Part shown: positions 35,451-44,466 of the stretch, piece by piece | Position numbering within the stretch: position 1 is the stretch's first letter | How the letters are laid out: every line of letters starts with the position of its first letter | Source: Alphaproteobacteria bacterium SO-S41 | Lineage (GTDB): Bacteria; Pseudomonadota; Alphaproteobacteria; Micropepsales; Micropepsaceae | NCBI GenBank assembly: GCA_019670725.1 | Contig: AP024629.1 | Location: forward strand, 3,534,001 to 3,598,000 | Reading direction: 5' to 3' | DNA length: 64,000 nucleotides | Translations under genes and position numbers: made by a program | The notes under the pieces: model-generated | The model's database searches: none | Told to the model about the DNA's origin: nothing | What the model saw: only the letters and a program-made list of their open reading frames with translations

Positions 35451-36784
35451 GCCCAGCTGCCGTGGAAGCCCTGCGGCACGCGGCGCGGCAGGTGGATCTT
35501 CGCCTGGCTCTCCAGCGTCGCGGCGTCGAGGATGTGGAACGCGCTGGTGTTGTTCGGCTTGTCGTAGACGAACCCCATCAGCCAGCCGTCATCCTCGGCG
35601 CTGTCCGCGCGCTTGGGCGCATGGACGAATTCCGACATCACGGCCTGGCCGAAGTCGCGTTCGGTGCGCTTGCCCGTCGCCATGTCGTAACGCGCGAGGA
35701 GGCTGAACTCCTGATCCACGCCCATGCTCTTGCCCGCGCCCATCGGCGCATAGGCGTAGCGGTGCGGCAGGCCGTTCAACCGCTCATCGATGCGCGGGAA
35801 CTCGATCGAGCGATCGTCCAGCGGCGTCTCCACTGCCGCGCTCGCGCCCGGCCGCACCGTCCAGCGATGCATCCGCGCGTCGTCGAACGCGCCGGAGTTG
35901 GCGCGCCACATCTCGTCGTACCGCGCGACGTCAATGACGATGCTGCCGTCCGCTTCCTCATAGGCGTTGGAGACATGGAAGACATAGTTGGGCTTCAGGC
36001 TCACCCAGCGCGTTTCGCTGGAAGGCCGGCCGCGCTTCAGGATGCCGAGCCGCGCCGGATAGGAATCGCTGAACGCATAGGGCATCGTGCCCTTCATCGC
36101 GCGCTCGATGTCGAACACGACAGGCAGGTCCATAAAGATCGCGTGGTTCCGCGTCAGCGCGAAGTCGTGGATCATCGTCGGCCCCGCCACCGCGATTTCC
36201 TCGCGCTGGATGTAGTTGCCTTGTCTGTCGATCACGAAATAGACGAGCAGCGGCGCCTGCCAGTCATAGCCGAAGGCATGCATCTCGCCCGTCTCCGGGC
36301 AGATCTTGGGATGCGCGGTGAAGGCGCTGTCCAGCTTCCCGCCGAAATCCGTGGTGCCAAGCGTTTCGAGATCCGGCGACATGCGCATCGGAAAGCTCGA
36401 TTCCACCAGCGCGTAGATCTGGCCGTTATGCGGCACGACATGGGTGTTGGAGGCGCCGACGGTGCGGTCCGCGCGGCCGAACTGGTCGCGCATCTGCACG
36501 CCTTCCAGCGCTCGCGTCTTCACCCAGCGATTGCGGTACCAGTGCGCCTTGCCACCGCCGAGGCGCAAGCCATGCAGCATCCCGTCGCCCATGAACCAGT
36601 GGCCGGAATGCTTGCCGGGCGCGGGATTGGGGCCGTTGCGCAGATAGACGCCATCGAGCCCCTCGGGCACCGCACCCTCAACCTTCAGGTCGAAACTCTC
36701 GATCTCATCCGCCACCGGCGCGTAATTCCCGCGCAGATAGAAGGGCAGTTTGGGCTGAATCGGGACTTCAAGTTCCATCGTCAT
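35438..36784 (-). CDS. Carotenoid oxygenase family protein
   Basis: 448 residues of the seven-bladed propeller family using four histidines to bind Fe(2+). Candidate ligands are in TAHPKICPETG, TMIHDFALT, YVFHVSNAYE and GFHGSWAPGL, which follow the family order. The family cleaves carotenoids, apocarotenoids or stilbenes such as lignin-derived compounds; the substrate here is not predictable. No carotenoid synthesis genes are near, which slightly favours a stilbene or imported substrate. No signal peptide is seen. Confidence 0.92.
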   Translation of the reverse strand: MTMELEVPIQPKLPFYLRGNYAPVADEIESFDLKVEGAVPEGLDGVYLRNGPNPAPGKHSGHWFMGDGMLHGLRLGGGKAHWYRNRWVKTRALEGVQMRDQFGRADRTVGASNTHVVPHNGQIYALVESSFPMRMSPDLETLGTTDFGGKLDSAFTAHPKICPETGEMHAFGYDWQAPLLVYFVIDRQGNYIQREEIAVAGPTMIHDFALTRNHAIFMDLPVVFDIERAMKGTMPYAFSDSYPARLGILKRGRPSSETRWVSLKPNYVFHVSNAYEEADGSIVIDVARYDEMWRANSGAFDDARMHRWTVRPGASAAVETPLDDRSIEFPRIDERLNGLPHRYAYAPMGAGKSMGVDQEFSLLARYDMATGKRTERDFGQAVMSEFVHAPKRADSAEDDGWLMGFVYDKPNNTSAFHILDAATLESQAKIHLPRRVPQGFHGSWAPGL

Positions 36785-36949
36785 GGTGGCCTCCCATCGC
36801 CTGACCTTTGCCGCGAGATGCGATCTAGTCAGTGTCTAGATTTGGAAGACTACCGTCCCTCACCCGCCTTGTCGAGCAAGCGACTCTGCGCCGCGTTGTC
36901 GCGCAGGCCGGCGCGGACCTACGCTTGGCCACCGAACAAAGGAACGGAC

Positions 36950-37495
36950 ATGGCCCCACGCCCCCAATACCGGGAAGACCCGAACACCGCCTTGCCGACC
37001 GATTTCAAGTCGACCGTCGACGGCAACCAGGACGCCGCGATCGCCAATCTGACGCGCCATATCCAGGTGCTCTGGAATCACGTCGAGCGCCTGGAAAAGT
37101 TGCTCGCGGTTGGCGCCCGCGGCGCGGCGCCCGCCCCCACGACGCAGACGTTCAACATCTATTCCGTCGGCGACGGCTCCGTCCGGACCAACAATCTGGT
37201 GATTGAAACCGCCCACAAGCTGTCGCTGGAAGCCGCGACCAGCGCCTCGTTCAAAGCCCAGAAAGGGATGGAGGTTCAGTGCGACGGCAGCGTCCGCGTC
37301 GCCGCCGGCCGGCGACTGACGATCACCTCAGACGACGAGATCGCCTTCGCCTGCGGCGCAGCGACGCTGACGCTCAAGAAGGACGGCAATATCGTTCTCA
37401 AGGGCAAGGATGTCGCGATCGACGGCTCGGGTCGGATCAACCTGAAGGCCGCCGCCGACATCACCATGAAAGGGGCGAAGATCAACCAGAACTAG
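36950..37495 (+). CDS. Orphan protein with gp5/VgrG-like C-terminal beta-helix
   Basis: 181 residues. A short N-terminal helical part (AAIANLTRHIQVLWNHVERLEKLL) resembles a trimerising coiled coil. The second half is a run of short strands with the rhythm of phage gp5/VgrG needle tips (LTLKKDGNIVLKGKDVAIDG, INLKAAADITMKGAKINQN). Such domains form trimeric beta-helical spikes in phage tails, type VI secretion and related contractile machines. No other tail, baseplate or T6SS gene is in the window. ATG 36950 was chosen; the long upstream frame is only antisense to the oxygenase. Confidence 0.7.
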   Translation: MAPRPQYREDPNTALPTDFKSTVDGNQDAAIANLTRHIQVLWNHVERLEKLLAVGARGAAPAPTTQTFNIYSVGDGSVRTNNLVIETAHKLSLEAATSASFKAQKGMEVQCDGSVRVAAGRRLTITSDDEIAFACGAATLTLKKDGNIVLKGKDVAIDGSGRINLKAAADITMKGAKINQN

Positions 37496-38676
37496 CCGGC
37501 AATCCCCGCGCCGCGCAGCGCGGCGATCTCGTCCGTACTGCGGCCGAGCTCTCGCAGGATCTCGTCGGTCTGCTCGCCCAGCAGCGGCGCATGGCGGCGC
37601 AGCGCCGACGGCGTCGCCGCGAACTTGGCGGCCGGCAGCGTCTCGCGCAGGCGGCCCGCGGCAGGGTGCTGGGTCGTCGTCAGGATGGCGTTGTGGACGA
37701 TCTGCGGATCGGTCTCGACCTGCTCGCGGGTCAGCACGACGGCATGCGGCACGTCCTCCGCCTCCAGCCGCGCCCGCACCTCGGCGGTCGTGAAGCCCGC
37801 AACCGCCTTGGCAAAGGCTGCCTTCAGCGCGGACGCATTCGCCATGCGGCCGAAGATGTCCTTGAAGCGCGGATCGGCAGCGATCTCGGGCGTGCCCAGC
37901 GCCCGGCAGCAATCGCCGAACTCGTCGTCCGAGATGGTGATGGTCGAGATATGCCCGTCCTTGGTCGCCATGATCCCATAGAATGAGGCGAAGTCGGGCG
38001 ACGGCGGCGCGGTGTTGTCGAGCAGCGCGTGATTGTAGAACGCGTCCGGCCACAGGAAGGCCAGCGTTGCGTCGATCATGTTGAGCGTCAGGTACTGCCC
38101 CTGCCCGCTCTTCGTCTTGGCGAACAGCGCCGCCGTGATCGCCTGCGCCGCCGTAAGCGCCGTGACCTTGTCACAGGCGATGGTCTGGATGAGGCGCGGC
38201 TCGCCGGTCTTGGCATCCGCCTGGCTGTCGGCAAAGCCCGACATCGCCTGCACGACGGGATCGTAGACGCGGCGCTTGGCATACGGCCCGTCCTGCCCGA
38301 AGCCCGACATCGAGACATAGATCAGCCCGGGATGCGCCGCCTTCAGCGCCTCGTAGCCGAACCCCATCCGCTCGATCGCGCCCGGCCGGAAGTTCTGCAC
38401 GAAGACGTCGGCATCGTTCAGCAGGTCGTGGAGAACGGCTTTGCCTTTCTCGTCCTTGAGGTTGAGGGCGATAGAGCGCTTGTTGCGGTTGACCGCCGCG
38501 AACATGGCGCCGAGCCCGTTGCGGTTCGGCCCCAGCCAGCGGCAAAGATCGCCGAGGCCCAGCGGTTCGACCTTGATGACCTCGGCGCCCTGATCGGCCA
38601 GCAGCCCCGTCGCCATCGGCCCCGCGATCACGGCGGAGAGATCGACAATCTTCACGCCATCGAGCGGACCGGGCAT
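37492..38676 (-). CDS. CaiB/BaiF family CoA-transferase
   Basis: 394 residues. The N-terminal LDGVKIVDLSAVIAGPMATGLLADQGAEVIKVEPL, the NRNKRSIALNLKDEKG segment and VFVQNFRPGAIERMGFGYEAL are classic for class III CoA-transferases, which move CoA between a carboxylic acid and an acyl-CoA through an aspartyl intermediate. Substrate is unknown. Its stop overlaps that of the convergent gp5-like gene by 4 nt. A small membrane-protein gene precedes it on the same strand by 12 nt. Confidence 0.92.
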   Translation of the reverse strand: MPGPLDGVKIVDLSAVIAGPMATGLLADQGAEVIKVEPLGLGDLCRWLGPNRNGLGAMFAAVNRNKRSIALNLKDEKGKAVLHDLLNDADVFVQNFRPGAIERMGFGYEALKAAHPGLIYVSMSGFGQDGPYAKRRVYDPVVQAMSGFADSQADAKTGEPRLIQTIACDKVTALTAAQAITAALFAKTKSGQGQYLTLNMIDATLAFLWPDAFYNHALLDNTAPPSPDFASFYGIMATKDGHISTITISDDEFGDCCRALGTPEIAADPRFKDIFGRMANASALKAAFAKAVAGFTTAEVRARLEAEDVPHAVVLTREQVETDPQIVHNAILTTTQHPAAGRLRETLPAAKFAATPSALRRHAPLLGEQTDEILRELGRSTDEIAALRGAGIAG

Positions 38677-38688
38677 GGCGTTCCTATT

Positions 38689-38976
38689 TTAGGGTGCGGC
38701 GGACGGCGGCGGGTTTGGCCAGCCGATGAGGCCGAAGGTGACGGCGATCAGGATCGCCAGGAAAAAGACGGCGAAGCACAGCATGAACAGCCGGCGCGAC
38801 GGCTCGGCGGGCGGATCGAAGTTCTTGCCGGTCAGGAAGGCATAGCCGTTCCACAGATACCAGCTGGTGGGGACGCCCGCCTTGCGATGCGTCATCATCG
38901 CCGCGGCGGCGAAGACCGCCAGCATGATCGACACGAAGGCGACACCGCCGGCTACTGCAAAAATGGCCTTGACCAT
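38689..38976 (-). CDS. Small two-helix membrane protein
   Basis: 95 residues: one N-terminal helix (AIFAVAGGVAFVSIMLAVFAAAAMM), a short loop with VPTSWYLWNGYAFLTGKNFDPPAEPSRR, and a second helix (LFMLCFAVFFLAILIAVTFGLIGW). No family is recognised. It directly precedes the CaiB-type gene and may be in its operon. Confidence 0.65.
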   Translation of the reverse strand: MVKAIFAVAGGVAFVSIMLAVFAAAAMMTHRKAGVPTSWYLWNGYAFLTGKNFDPPAEPSRRLFMLCFAVFFLAILIAVTFGLIGWPNPPPSAAP

Positions 38977-39054
38977 GAATCCCCATCGGACGGCTCTCGA
39001 ACCATCCCCCGCCCCGTCGATAGCAAGCGGGGCCGAGGGTTCGCAAGCGAAAGC

Positions 39055-40971
39055 CTAGGCCGGATTTGCCCGGCTTAGGTGAATGACGACAAGCGCGTCC
39101 GCCTTGGGCACGACACGCACAAGCTGTGCGCCTGCGTCATAGGTCGCCTTGGCCGGCCCCTCCAGGACGATCGTGGGACCGCCCGGATAGACCCTGGCGG
39201 GCGCGAAGATCTCGATTTCGCCGATCCCCATCTCGACCGTCAGTTCGGCCCGGAAAGCGCCGGTCGCGGTGTCGAATTGCTGTGCGATCGGACGCCCGGC
39301 CCAGACCTGGACATAGGGCCGCACGAAGCCATCCAGCGCCCGGCCGCCCGAATCGAGCCCGCCGTCGGGCACCGCCTGGTCTGCGGAATAGAGCGACAAA
39401 TCCTCCTGGTTCCAGCCATCGCCGATCGCGAGGTCGTTCCGGTTCGACGCCGTATAGTTCCAGTGCGTGGAATGGAGCAGCAGCTCGTCGAGCGCGTCGT
39501 ACATGAGGGTCAGCGCCTCAGTATGCTTGCGCCACGGATCGGCGCTGCGGTCGCCCTCGGCCCAGGCCTTGTAGGCCGCGCCGTCATCGAGATCGAAGGG
39601 GATGCCGAATTCGCCGATCAGCGCGGGCACCGCGCCGCCGGGCATCGCCTCGCTCATGCTCTTGTAGCGCGAGAGCTGACCGACATAGGAGCGGCCGACC
39701 GCTTCCTTACCGCGGAACGTCTTCGTCCCCAGCGTCACGATGTCGTACCAGTGCGAGGCGTTGACCATGTCGGGCGGGCAACCCGGCGGGAAGCTCGCGC
39801 CCTGGAACGTCTTGAACGGGTCCATCTCGGCGAAGACCAGCCAGTCCTTGCGGATGCGGCGGATCGTGTCGGCGACGCGGTTGAAGAACGGCACCATGAA
39901 GTCCGCTTCGGCGTCGACCGCGCGGCCGTTCACATGGGTGAAGAAGTCCTCGCGCGGTGCGCCGTCATAGGCGGCCGCGAAGGGATCGACCGCGCCCTCG
40001 CGCCAGATGCGGACGCCGCCGGCATTCATAGTGTCGGTACGCGCGACCACCATCTTGTTGATGCCGGGATCGTAGACGACATAGGGCACGCTCCGCATCC
40101 GCCCCTGCGCGACCAGCAACCCGTCCAGCACCGACCAAGCCGGCCCCGGCGCCACCCGCTCGGGATGATCCGGCGAGCGCTTGGTGTGCTGATAGGTCAG
40201 CGGCTTGCCGATCCAGCCGAGGCTCGGCTCGTTCAGCGTGTCGAAGCCGAGGACATGATGCATGTCCTTCACGCGCTCGGCCACCGCCGCCATCGCGCCC
40301 AGATAGCGCGACTGCAGATAGTCCTGCGCCGACATGCCCTCGATCCGGAAATCGGGCGCAAAGGCGTCGCCGGCAAAGAACAGCGTCCACATGATCGCGT
40401 TGCCGGGCATGCGGTAGTTGGTCGACCACGTCATCTGCGGATAGGCGTCCTGCCGCCCGCCCTTCGCCGCGTCGTATTTGTGTTGCATCACATGCGCGGC
40501 GCCGGACTCCTTGAATTTGGTGAAGTCGAGTCCCACCGCCTCGAACGTCCAGCCCGGCGCACCGTCGCCGCCGGACATCCGGCTCCACGCGTCCTGGTGG
40601 AAGTCGATGAAGACATAGAGGCCGTACTCGCCGGCGAGGCGCGTGATCTCCCCGAGATAGTCGAGATAGTCGGTGTCATATTCGCCGGGCCCGGCATGCT
40701 CGACCGCTTCCCAGGTCGTCAGCAGGCGCAGGCAGTTGAAACCCCAATGGCGCAACCGGGCGAAATGCACGTTGGCCTCATCCAGCGGAAACGGGCGGCC
40801 AACGAAGCTGACGGTGCGGTGATCGCTGAAGTCCGCGGGCAGATGCGTGCGTTGGTCCGGCGTCACGGGGATCTTGGTGTCGCCGCCCAGATTGACGCCG
40901 CGCAGCAAGACCCGGCGGCCGGAAGGTTCGCGAAACCACAGTCCATCGATAGCCAGGCGCGGAAGGCTCAT
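39055..40971 (-). CDS. Glycoside hydrolase family 5 protein, glucocerebrosidase/sterylglucosidase-like
   Basis: 638 residues, without a visible signal peptide. The GH5 barrel has the start LLRGVNLGGDTKIP and catalytic acid/base E248 in DTLNEPSLGW; the nucleophile is E454 in ALIGEFGIPF. A C-terminal beta-sandwich of about 120 residues ends the protein. The GVNLGGDTK...HFARLRHWGFNCLRLLTTWEAVEH pattern resembles the GH5_12 group, which contains glucosylceramide- and sterylglucoside-cleaving enzymes; a glycolipid substrate is therefore inferred. It lies downstream of the SPFH operon. Confidence 0.85.
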   Translation of the reverse strand: MSLPRLAIDGLWFREPSGRRVLLRGVNLGGDTKIPVTPDQRTHLPADFSDHRTVSFVGRPFPLDEANVHFARLRHWGFNCLRLLTTWEAVEHAGPGEYDTDYLDYLGEITRLAGEYGLYVFIDFHQDAWSRMSGGDGAPGWTFEAVGLDFTKFKESGAAHVMQHKYDAAKGGRQDAYPQMTWSTNYRMPGNAIMWTLFFAGDAFAPDFRIEGMSAQDYLQSRYLGAMAAVAERVKDMHHVLGFDTLNEPSLGWIGKPLTYQHTKRSPDHPERVAPGPAWSVLDGLLVAQGRMRSVPYVVYDPGINKMVVARTDTMNAGGVRIWREGAVDPFAAAYDGAPREDFFTHVNGRAVDAEADFMVPFFNRVADTIRRIRKDWLVFAEMDPFKTFQGASFPPGCPPDMVNASHWYDIVTLGTKTFRGKEAVGRSYVGQLSRYKSMSEAMPGGAVPALIGEFGIPFDLDDGAAYKAWAEGDRSADPWRKHTEALTLMYDALDELLLHSTHWNYTASNRNDLAIGDGWNQEDLSLYSADQAVPDGGLDSGGRALDGFVRPYVQVWAGRPIAQQFDTATGAFRAELTVEMGIGEIEIFAPARVYPGGPTIVLEGPAKATYDAGAQLVRVVPKADALVVIHLSRANPA

Positions 40972-41073
40972 GACGCGTCTCCAGACGTTTCCGATACGGC
41001 GTCAGGCGCGCCTTGGAACAAGCCTAGCTATCGTTCGCCGCGCCGCAACCCGCCCACTTCGCGGGTGCAGCGA

Positions 41074-41784
41074 TCAATCGAGCTTGAACTCCGCCTTCGC
41101 AGTCTCCTTGAAACAGGCGGAGAGCTTCGCGAGCGCGTCGTCGCGCAACGTCGAATCCGCGAAGGATTCCAGCGCCGCGCGCGGATCGTCGCCTTCCTTG
41201 TGCGAGTAGCTGACCTTTTCGGCGGAGGTCGCCTGGATGCGGCAGGTGGCGATCGTCGCGCCGGTATCGATGCGATAGAGCCCCGCTTCCAGATCCAGCG
41301 TACCGCCGTCGAAGGTCGTCTCGTCCGCCGCAACCGGCTTTTGATAGGAAACGGTGCGGTAGAGCACGACATAGGTCGTCGCCAGCGCGGCATCGAACTG
41401 CGTGGAAAGATCGGTGCCCGTCGCGTCGAGCGCGCTTTCCGCCATCGGGTTGTTCGGGCCGGTCCAAGCCAGCGTGTAGCCGAGATGCGAGGAGACGATG
41501 AGATCGTAGCCGGGCTCGCTGCCCTCGTGGATGCGTTCGACCGGTAGGAAGGCGGTATTGGCGGCCGGCAGGTTGTGACCGTCATAGACCGGCAGCGGAT
41601 CGGCGGGCGCGACAGCAGCGGTCTGCAGCGTGCCGAGTGTCGGCAGGTTATGCGCGGCGGCGACCAGCTTCACGCGCAGCTCGTCCATCTTCGGCTTGTA
41701 GGTCGCGATGACGTCGCGATTGGAGACGCCGCACGCCGCGACGACCAGCGCCAATGCCACGGCAGCCGAACGGGGAAACCGCAT
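41074..41784 (-). CDS. Putative lipoprotein of the SPFH operon
   Basis: 236 residues. The N-terminus AAVALALVVAACGVSN is a lipoprotein signal with the lipidated cysteine following VVAA. The mature part has no recognised family; it includes HEGSEPGYDLIVSSHLGYTLAWTG and a C-terminal acidic/helical segment. It starts 12 nt after the NADK2-like gene, so it is the third gene of a compact minus-strand operon (SPFH, NADK2-like, lipoprotein). It should sit at the membrane facing the periplasm. Confidence 0.75.
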   Translation of the reverse strand: MRFPRSAAVALALVVAACGVSNRDVIATYKPKMDELRVKLVAAAHNLPTLGTLQTAAVAPADPLPVYDGHNLPAANTAFLPVERIHEGSEPGYDLIVSSHLGYTLAWTGPNNPMAESALDATGTDLSTQFDAALATTYVVLYRTVSYQKPVAADETTFDGGTLDLEAGLYRIDTGATIATCRIQATSAEKVSYSHKEGDDPRAALESFADSTLRDDALAKLSACFKETAKAEFKLD

Positions 41785-41796
41785 CCTTACTTCTCC

Positions 41797-42675
41797 CTAT
41801 TGGATCAGGCGCACCTTGCGATGCGCCGGTTTGATGGTGACGGTGACGCCGGCATCGAAGCGGATCGCATCGGCTTCGATGCCGTCGGCGAAGATCGTGC
41901 CTTCCACGCGCGACTCGATGACGAGCGGCTTGCGTTCCGTGACGTCGCCCGAGGTCAGCGTGGTCCCGAAACCGCGGCCCGGCCAGGCCTCGCGCACGAC
42001 ATAGTGCAGGCGATCTTCGGCCGGATCGAACGCGGCCTTCTCGCCCTGCAGCGATTTCAGCCAGCCCGACGAGCCCGTGCCGGTCGAAACGATGAGGCCG
42101 GAGGAAGACTGCTCCTCTTCCTTCTTGCCGAAGGCAATGCGGTAGCGGGCCGACTGATGGGTGGGCACACCGACGAAGATTTCATTGAGACCGTAGAGCG
42201 CCTGGCGATCGGAGGTGATGGCCTCGGCCAGCGTCGCCTCGCGCGCCGGGCGGCGATCGGCAATGGCCTCGGGCAAAGCCTGCAGAAACGTGCCGATGCT
42301 GAACGGCAACAGCGCGCCGTCGATATTCTCGGGATCGGGATTTACGCCGGCGAGCGGCTGACCGCTCAGATACTTCCCAGCATTTGCGACAAGCCCGTCC
42401 TGACCGAGCGCGACCACGAGATCGAACGGCTCGAACAGGAATTGCGCGACAAGGGTGCGGTCGATCTCGACCGTTTTCATGTCGTCGGGAATGGCCTCGC
42501 GCAGCAGACGCAGCGCGCGCGTTTCGGCGGACTCATAGGCCTGCGCGCGCTGGAAAGCGGCGGTGCCGCCGCGCGACTGCGCCATGGCGAATTTCGCCTG
42601 CCCCTCCGTCCCGTAACGGCGGACAATCGCTTCGGCCTGACTCTGGCGGCGCAGGATGACGATGCGGGTACGCAC
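41797..42675 (-). CDS. NAD kinase-like protein, NADK2 type, variant GGDG motif
   Basis: 292 residues. The NAD-kinase diacylglycerol-kinase-like motif is FDLVVALGQDGLVANAGKYL, with GQDG at 91-94 in place of GGDG; the aspartate is kept. The next segments, LAGVNPDPENIDGALLPF, LNEIFVGVPTHQSARY and SSGLIVSTGTGSSGW, match the mitochondrial NADK2-like branch rather than standard bacterial NadK. Whether it phosphorylates NAD, NADH or something else is open. Its GTG start follows the SPFH stop with zero spacing, so translation is coupled. Confidence 0.75.
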   Translation of the reverse strand: MRTRIVILRRQSQAEAIVRRYGTEGQAKFAMAQSRGGTAAFQRAQAYESAETRALRLLREAIPDDMKTVEIDRTLVAQFLFEPFDLVVALGQDGLVANAGKYLSGQPLAGVNPDPENIDGALLPFSIGTFLQALPEAIADRRPAREATLAEAITSDRQALYGLNEIFVGVPTHQSARYRIAFGKKEEEQSSSGLIVSTGTGSSGWLKSLQGEKAAFDPAEDRLHYVVREAWPGRGFGTTLTSGDVTERKPLVIESRVEGTIFADGIEADAIRFDAGVTVTIKPAHRKVRLIQ

Positions 42676-43587
42676 CTAGCCCGCCTGCTTCGAGGCCTGT
42701 GCGATCTGCTGAGCGAGGTCGGCGCCGAGGGTGAGCGTCGTCGGGACTACCCCGCGAATACCGAGTTCGTAGAGCGCCTGGGCGATCACGGCGTTGGGGC
42801 CGATCTCCGCGAAGGGGCGAATGCGCTCGCGATTGGTGTCGGCGGCGGACTTGGCTTCGGTCAGCGCGGTTTCCGCCTTGGCGACGGCGAGCGTCTTGCG
42901 CTCGGCTTCGAGGTTCAGCTGATTGCCGATCTCGGTCGCCGCGAGTTCCTGCCGGTCGGCTTCGTCGCGCATCTTGAGGGCGTGTTCGTCGGCGGTGGCG
43001 GCGCGGCGGCGTTCGAAGAGCGCGGTGTCGGCATCGCGCAGCAGCGATTCGCGGAGCTTCGCTTCCAGCGCCTTCTTGATCTCGGGCGCTGGTTTGACCG
43101 ACAGGACCAGCACACGGTCGACCGCGATACCATCGGCCTTCAAGCCCGCGTCGGCGGCGACGGTGCGCATCGCGACGGCGGAGAGCTCCTCGGACTTGTT
43201 GATCGCGACGTCCAGCGTCGAGCGGCCGAGCGCGTCGCGGCAGGCGGACATGACGATGCTGCGCAGGCGCTCGACAATCTGTTTCATCGGCTCGCCGGTG
43301 TGGCGGCCGGTGCGGAGGTCGATGCTGAAATCCTGGCGCATCACGGCGAGCGCGGCATCGGCGATGCGGAAGGTGATGAGGCCCTGGATCGTCACGGTCT
43401 GGTAGTCCGCCGTCATGGTCTCGACCGAGAAGATGTCGTCGCGCGAATCCATCGGCACCGCGGCGGCCGTGGCAGTGGGCGTGAAGACAAGCCCGCCGAG
43501 CCCTGCCCCCTCGCGCGCCTTGCGGCCGGACTTGTAGAGTACGACATGGTCGGTCGGCCGCGTCGTCATGAACTTGAAACCGAACAT
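42676..43587 (-). CDS. SPFH/Band-7 domain protein
   Basis: 303 residues. A Band-7 domain begins almost at the N-terminus (PTDHVVLYKSGRKARE...) and continues through VTIQGLITFRIADAA and IVERLRSIVMSACRDALG. A long charged coiled coil follows (about residues 170-260, ending KSAADTNRERIRPFAEIG), then a flotillin-like tail. No transmembrane helix is visible, so membrane association, if any, would be peripheral. SPFH proteins oligomerise into membrane microdomain scaffolds. It is the first gene of the operon with the NADK2-like protein; this pairing is unusual. Confidence 0.87.
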   Translation of the reverse strand: MFGFKFMTTRPTDHVVLYKSGRKAREGAGLGGLVFTPTATAAAVPMDSRDDIFSVETMTADYQTVTIQGLITFRIADAALAVMRQDFSIDLRTGRHTGEPMKQIVERLRSIVMSACRDALGRSTLDVAINKSEELSAVAMRTVAADAGLKADGIAVDRVLVLSVKPAPEIKKALEAKLRESLLRDADTALFERRRAATADEHALKMRDEADRQELAATEIGNQLNLEAERKTLAVAKAETALTEAKSAADTNRERIRPFAEIGPNAVIAQALYELGIRGVVPTTLTLGADLAQQIAQASKQAG

Positions 43588-43680
43588 ACTGTCCCTCGCC
43601 TGATGCCATCGAACCTAGGCGACGCCGCCGGAATGGCCAATATAGGGCGGTGTCGCACCGATGCGGCAAAGGATCATGAT

Positions 43681-44457
43681 GTGAGTGGACCCGTCATCCC
43701 CATTTCGTCGCATCGGCTGGATGCCGGGAGCATCGTCGCGACACTGGAACGGCTGCAGGCCCGGATCGGCGAGCGGTTTCCGGCGGCCAGTCTCGTCGGC
43801 GTCTGCGGCGAACTCGTCGCGACGGGGCGGGACACCGCGCGCTCGGTGCGGCAATTGGCACGACCGGTCCTGTGGCTGCGCGCCGTGGCCGGGATCATCG
43901 TCGCGCTGTGGCTGGGCGGCACGGGCCTCGTGCTGAGTGAGATCAACTGGGTCGAGATCGGACGGCGGGCAGATGCGACCAGCCTGGCGCAGGGTCTCGA
44001 TTCGACGGTGAACCTGTTGCTGCTGGCCGGCGCGGCGATCTGGTTCCTGCTGACGCTGGAGCAGCGCTGGAAGCGGAGCCGGACGCTGAGCGCGCTCTAC
44101 CGCCTGAGGTCGTTCGCGCATGTGATCGACATGCACCAGCTGACCAAGGACCCGACCGCGATTCTCGGCAAGGGTCAGCCGACGGCATCCTCGCCCGAGC
44201 GGCGGATGACGGAGTTCGAGCTGGCGCGGTATCTGGAATACTGCGCGGAAATGCTGGCGCTGACCGCCAAGCTGGCGGCGCTCTACGCCGCCGAGACCAA
44301 CGACGACCAGGTCATGGGCGCGGTCAATGATGTCGAGGATCTCGCCTCGAACCTCGGCCGCAAGATCTGGCAGAAGATCATGATCATCTCGCAGCTCGAT
44401 GAGGGCCGGGCGAGCACGCAGCCTACCGGAATTGCGCTGCCAAGTGCGCCGGGTTAG
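43681..44457 (+). CDS. Hypothetical two-helix membrane protein
   Basis: 258 residues from a GTG at 43681 (SGPVIPISSHRL); an ATG at 43633 is an alternative. A soluble N-terminal 55 residues precede two close membrane helices (LWLRAVAGIIVALWLGGTGLV and VNLLLLAGAAIWFLLTL); then a cytoplasmic helical domain (LSALYRLRSFAHVIDMHQLTKDP...YLEYCAEMLALTAKLAALYAAE). The last part suggests a helical bundle. No family is recognised. It is divergent from the SPFH operon and precedes fhs by 9 nt. Confidence 0.75.
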   Translation: MSGPVIPISSHRLDAGSIVATLERLQARIGERFPAASLVGVCGELVATGRDTARSVRQLARPVLWLRAVAGIIVALWLGGTGLVLSEINWVEIGRRADATSLAQGLDSTVNLLLLAGAAIWFLLTLEQRWKRSRTLSALYRLRSFAHVIDMHQLTKDPTAILGKGQPTASSPERRMTEFELARYLEYCAEMLALTAKLAALYAAETNDDQVMGAVNDVEDLASNLGRKIWQKIMIISQLDEGRASTQPTGIALPSAPG

Positions 44458-44466
44458 GGCAGGGTC

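Noticed and set aside
35360-36949. A 711-codon plus-strand frame ending in the gp5-like gene
   Set aside because: It is antisense to the carotenoid oxygenase for 530 codons; protein-like features begin only at 36950.
41575-43680. A 960-codon open frame on the plus strand
   Set aside because: Its first 700 codons are antisense to the NADK2-like and SPFH genes and arginine/glycine-rich as expected of a shadow; only the part from 43681 is a real gene.
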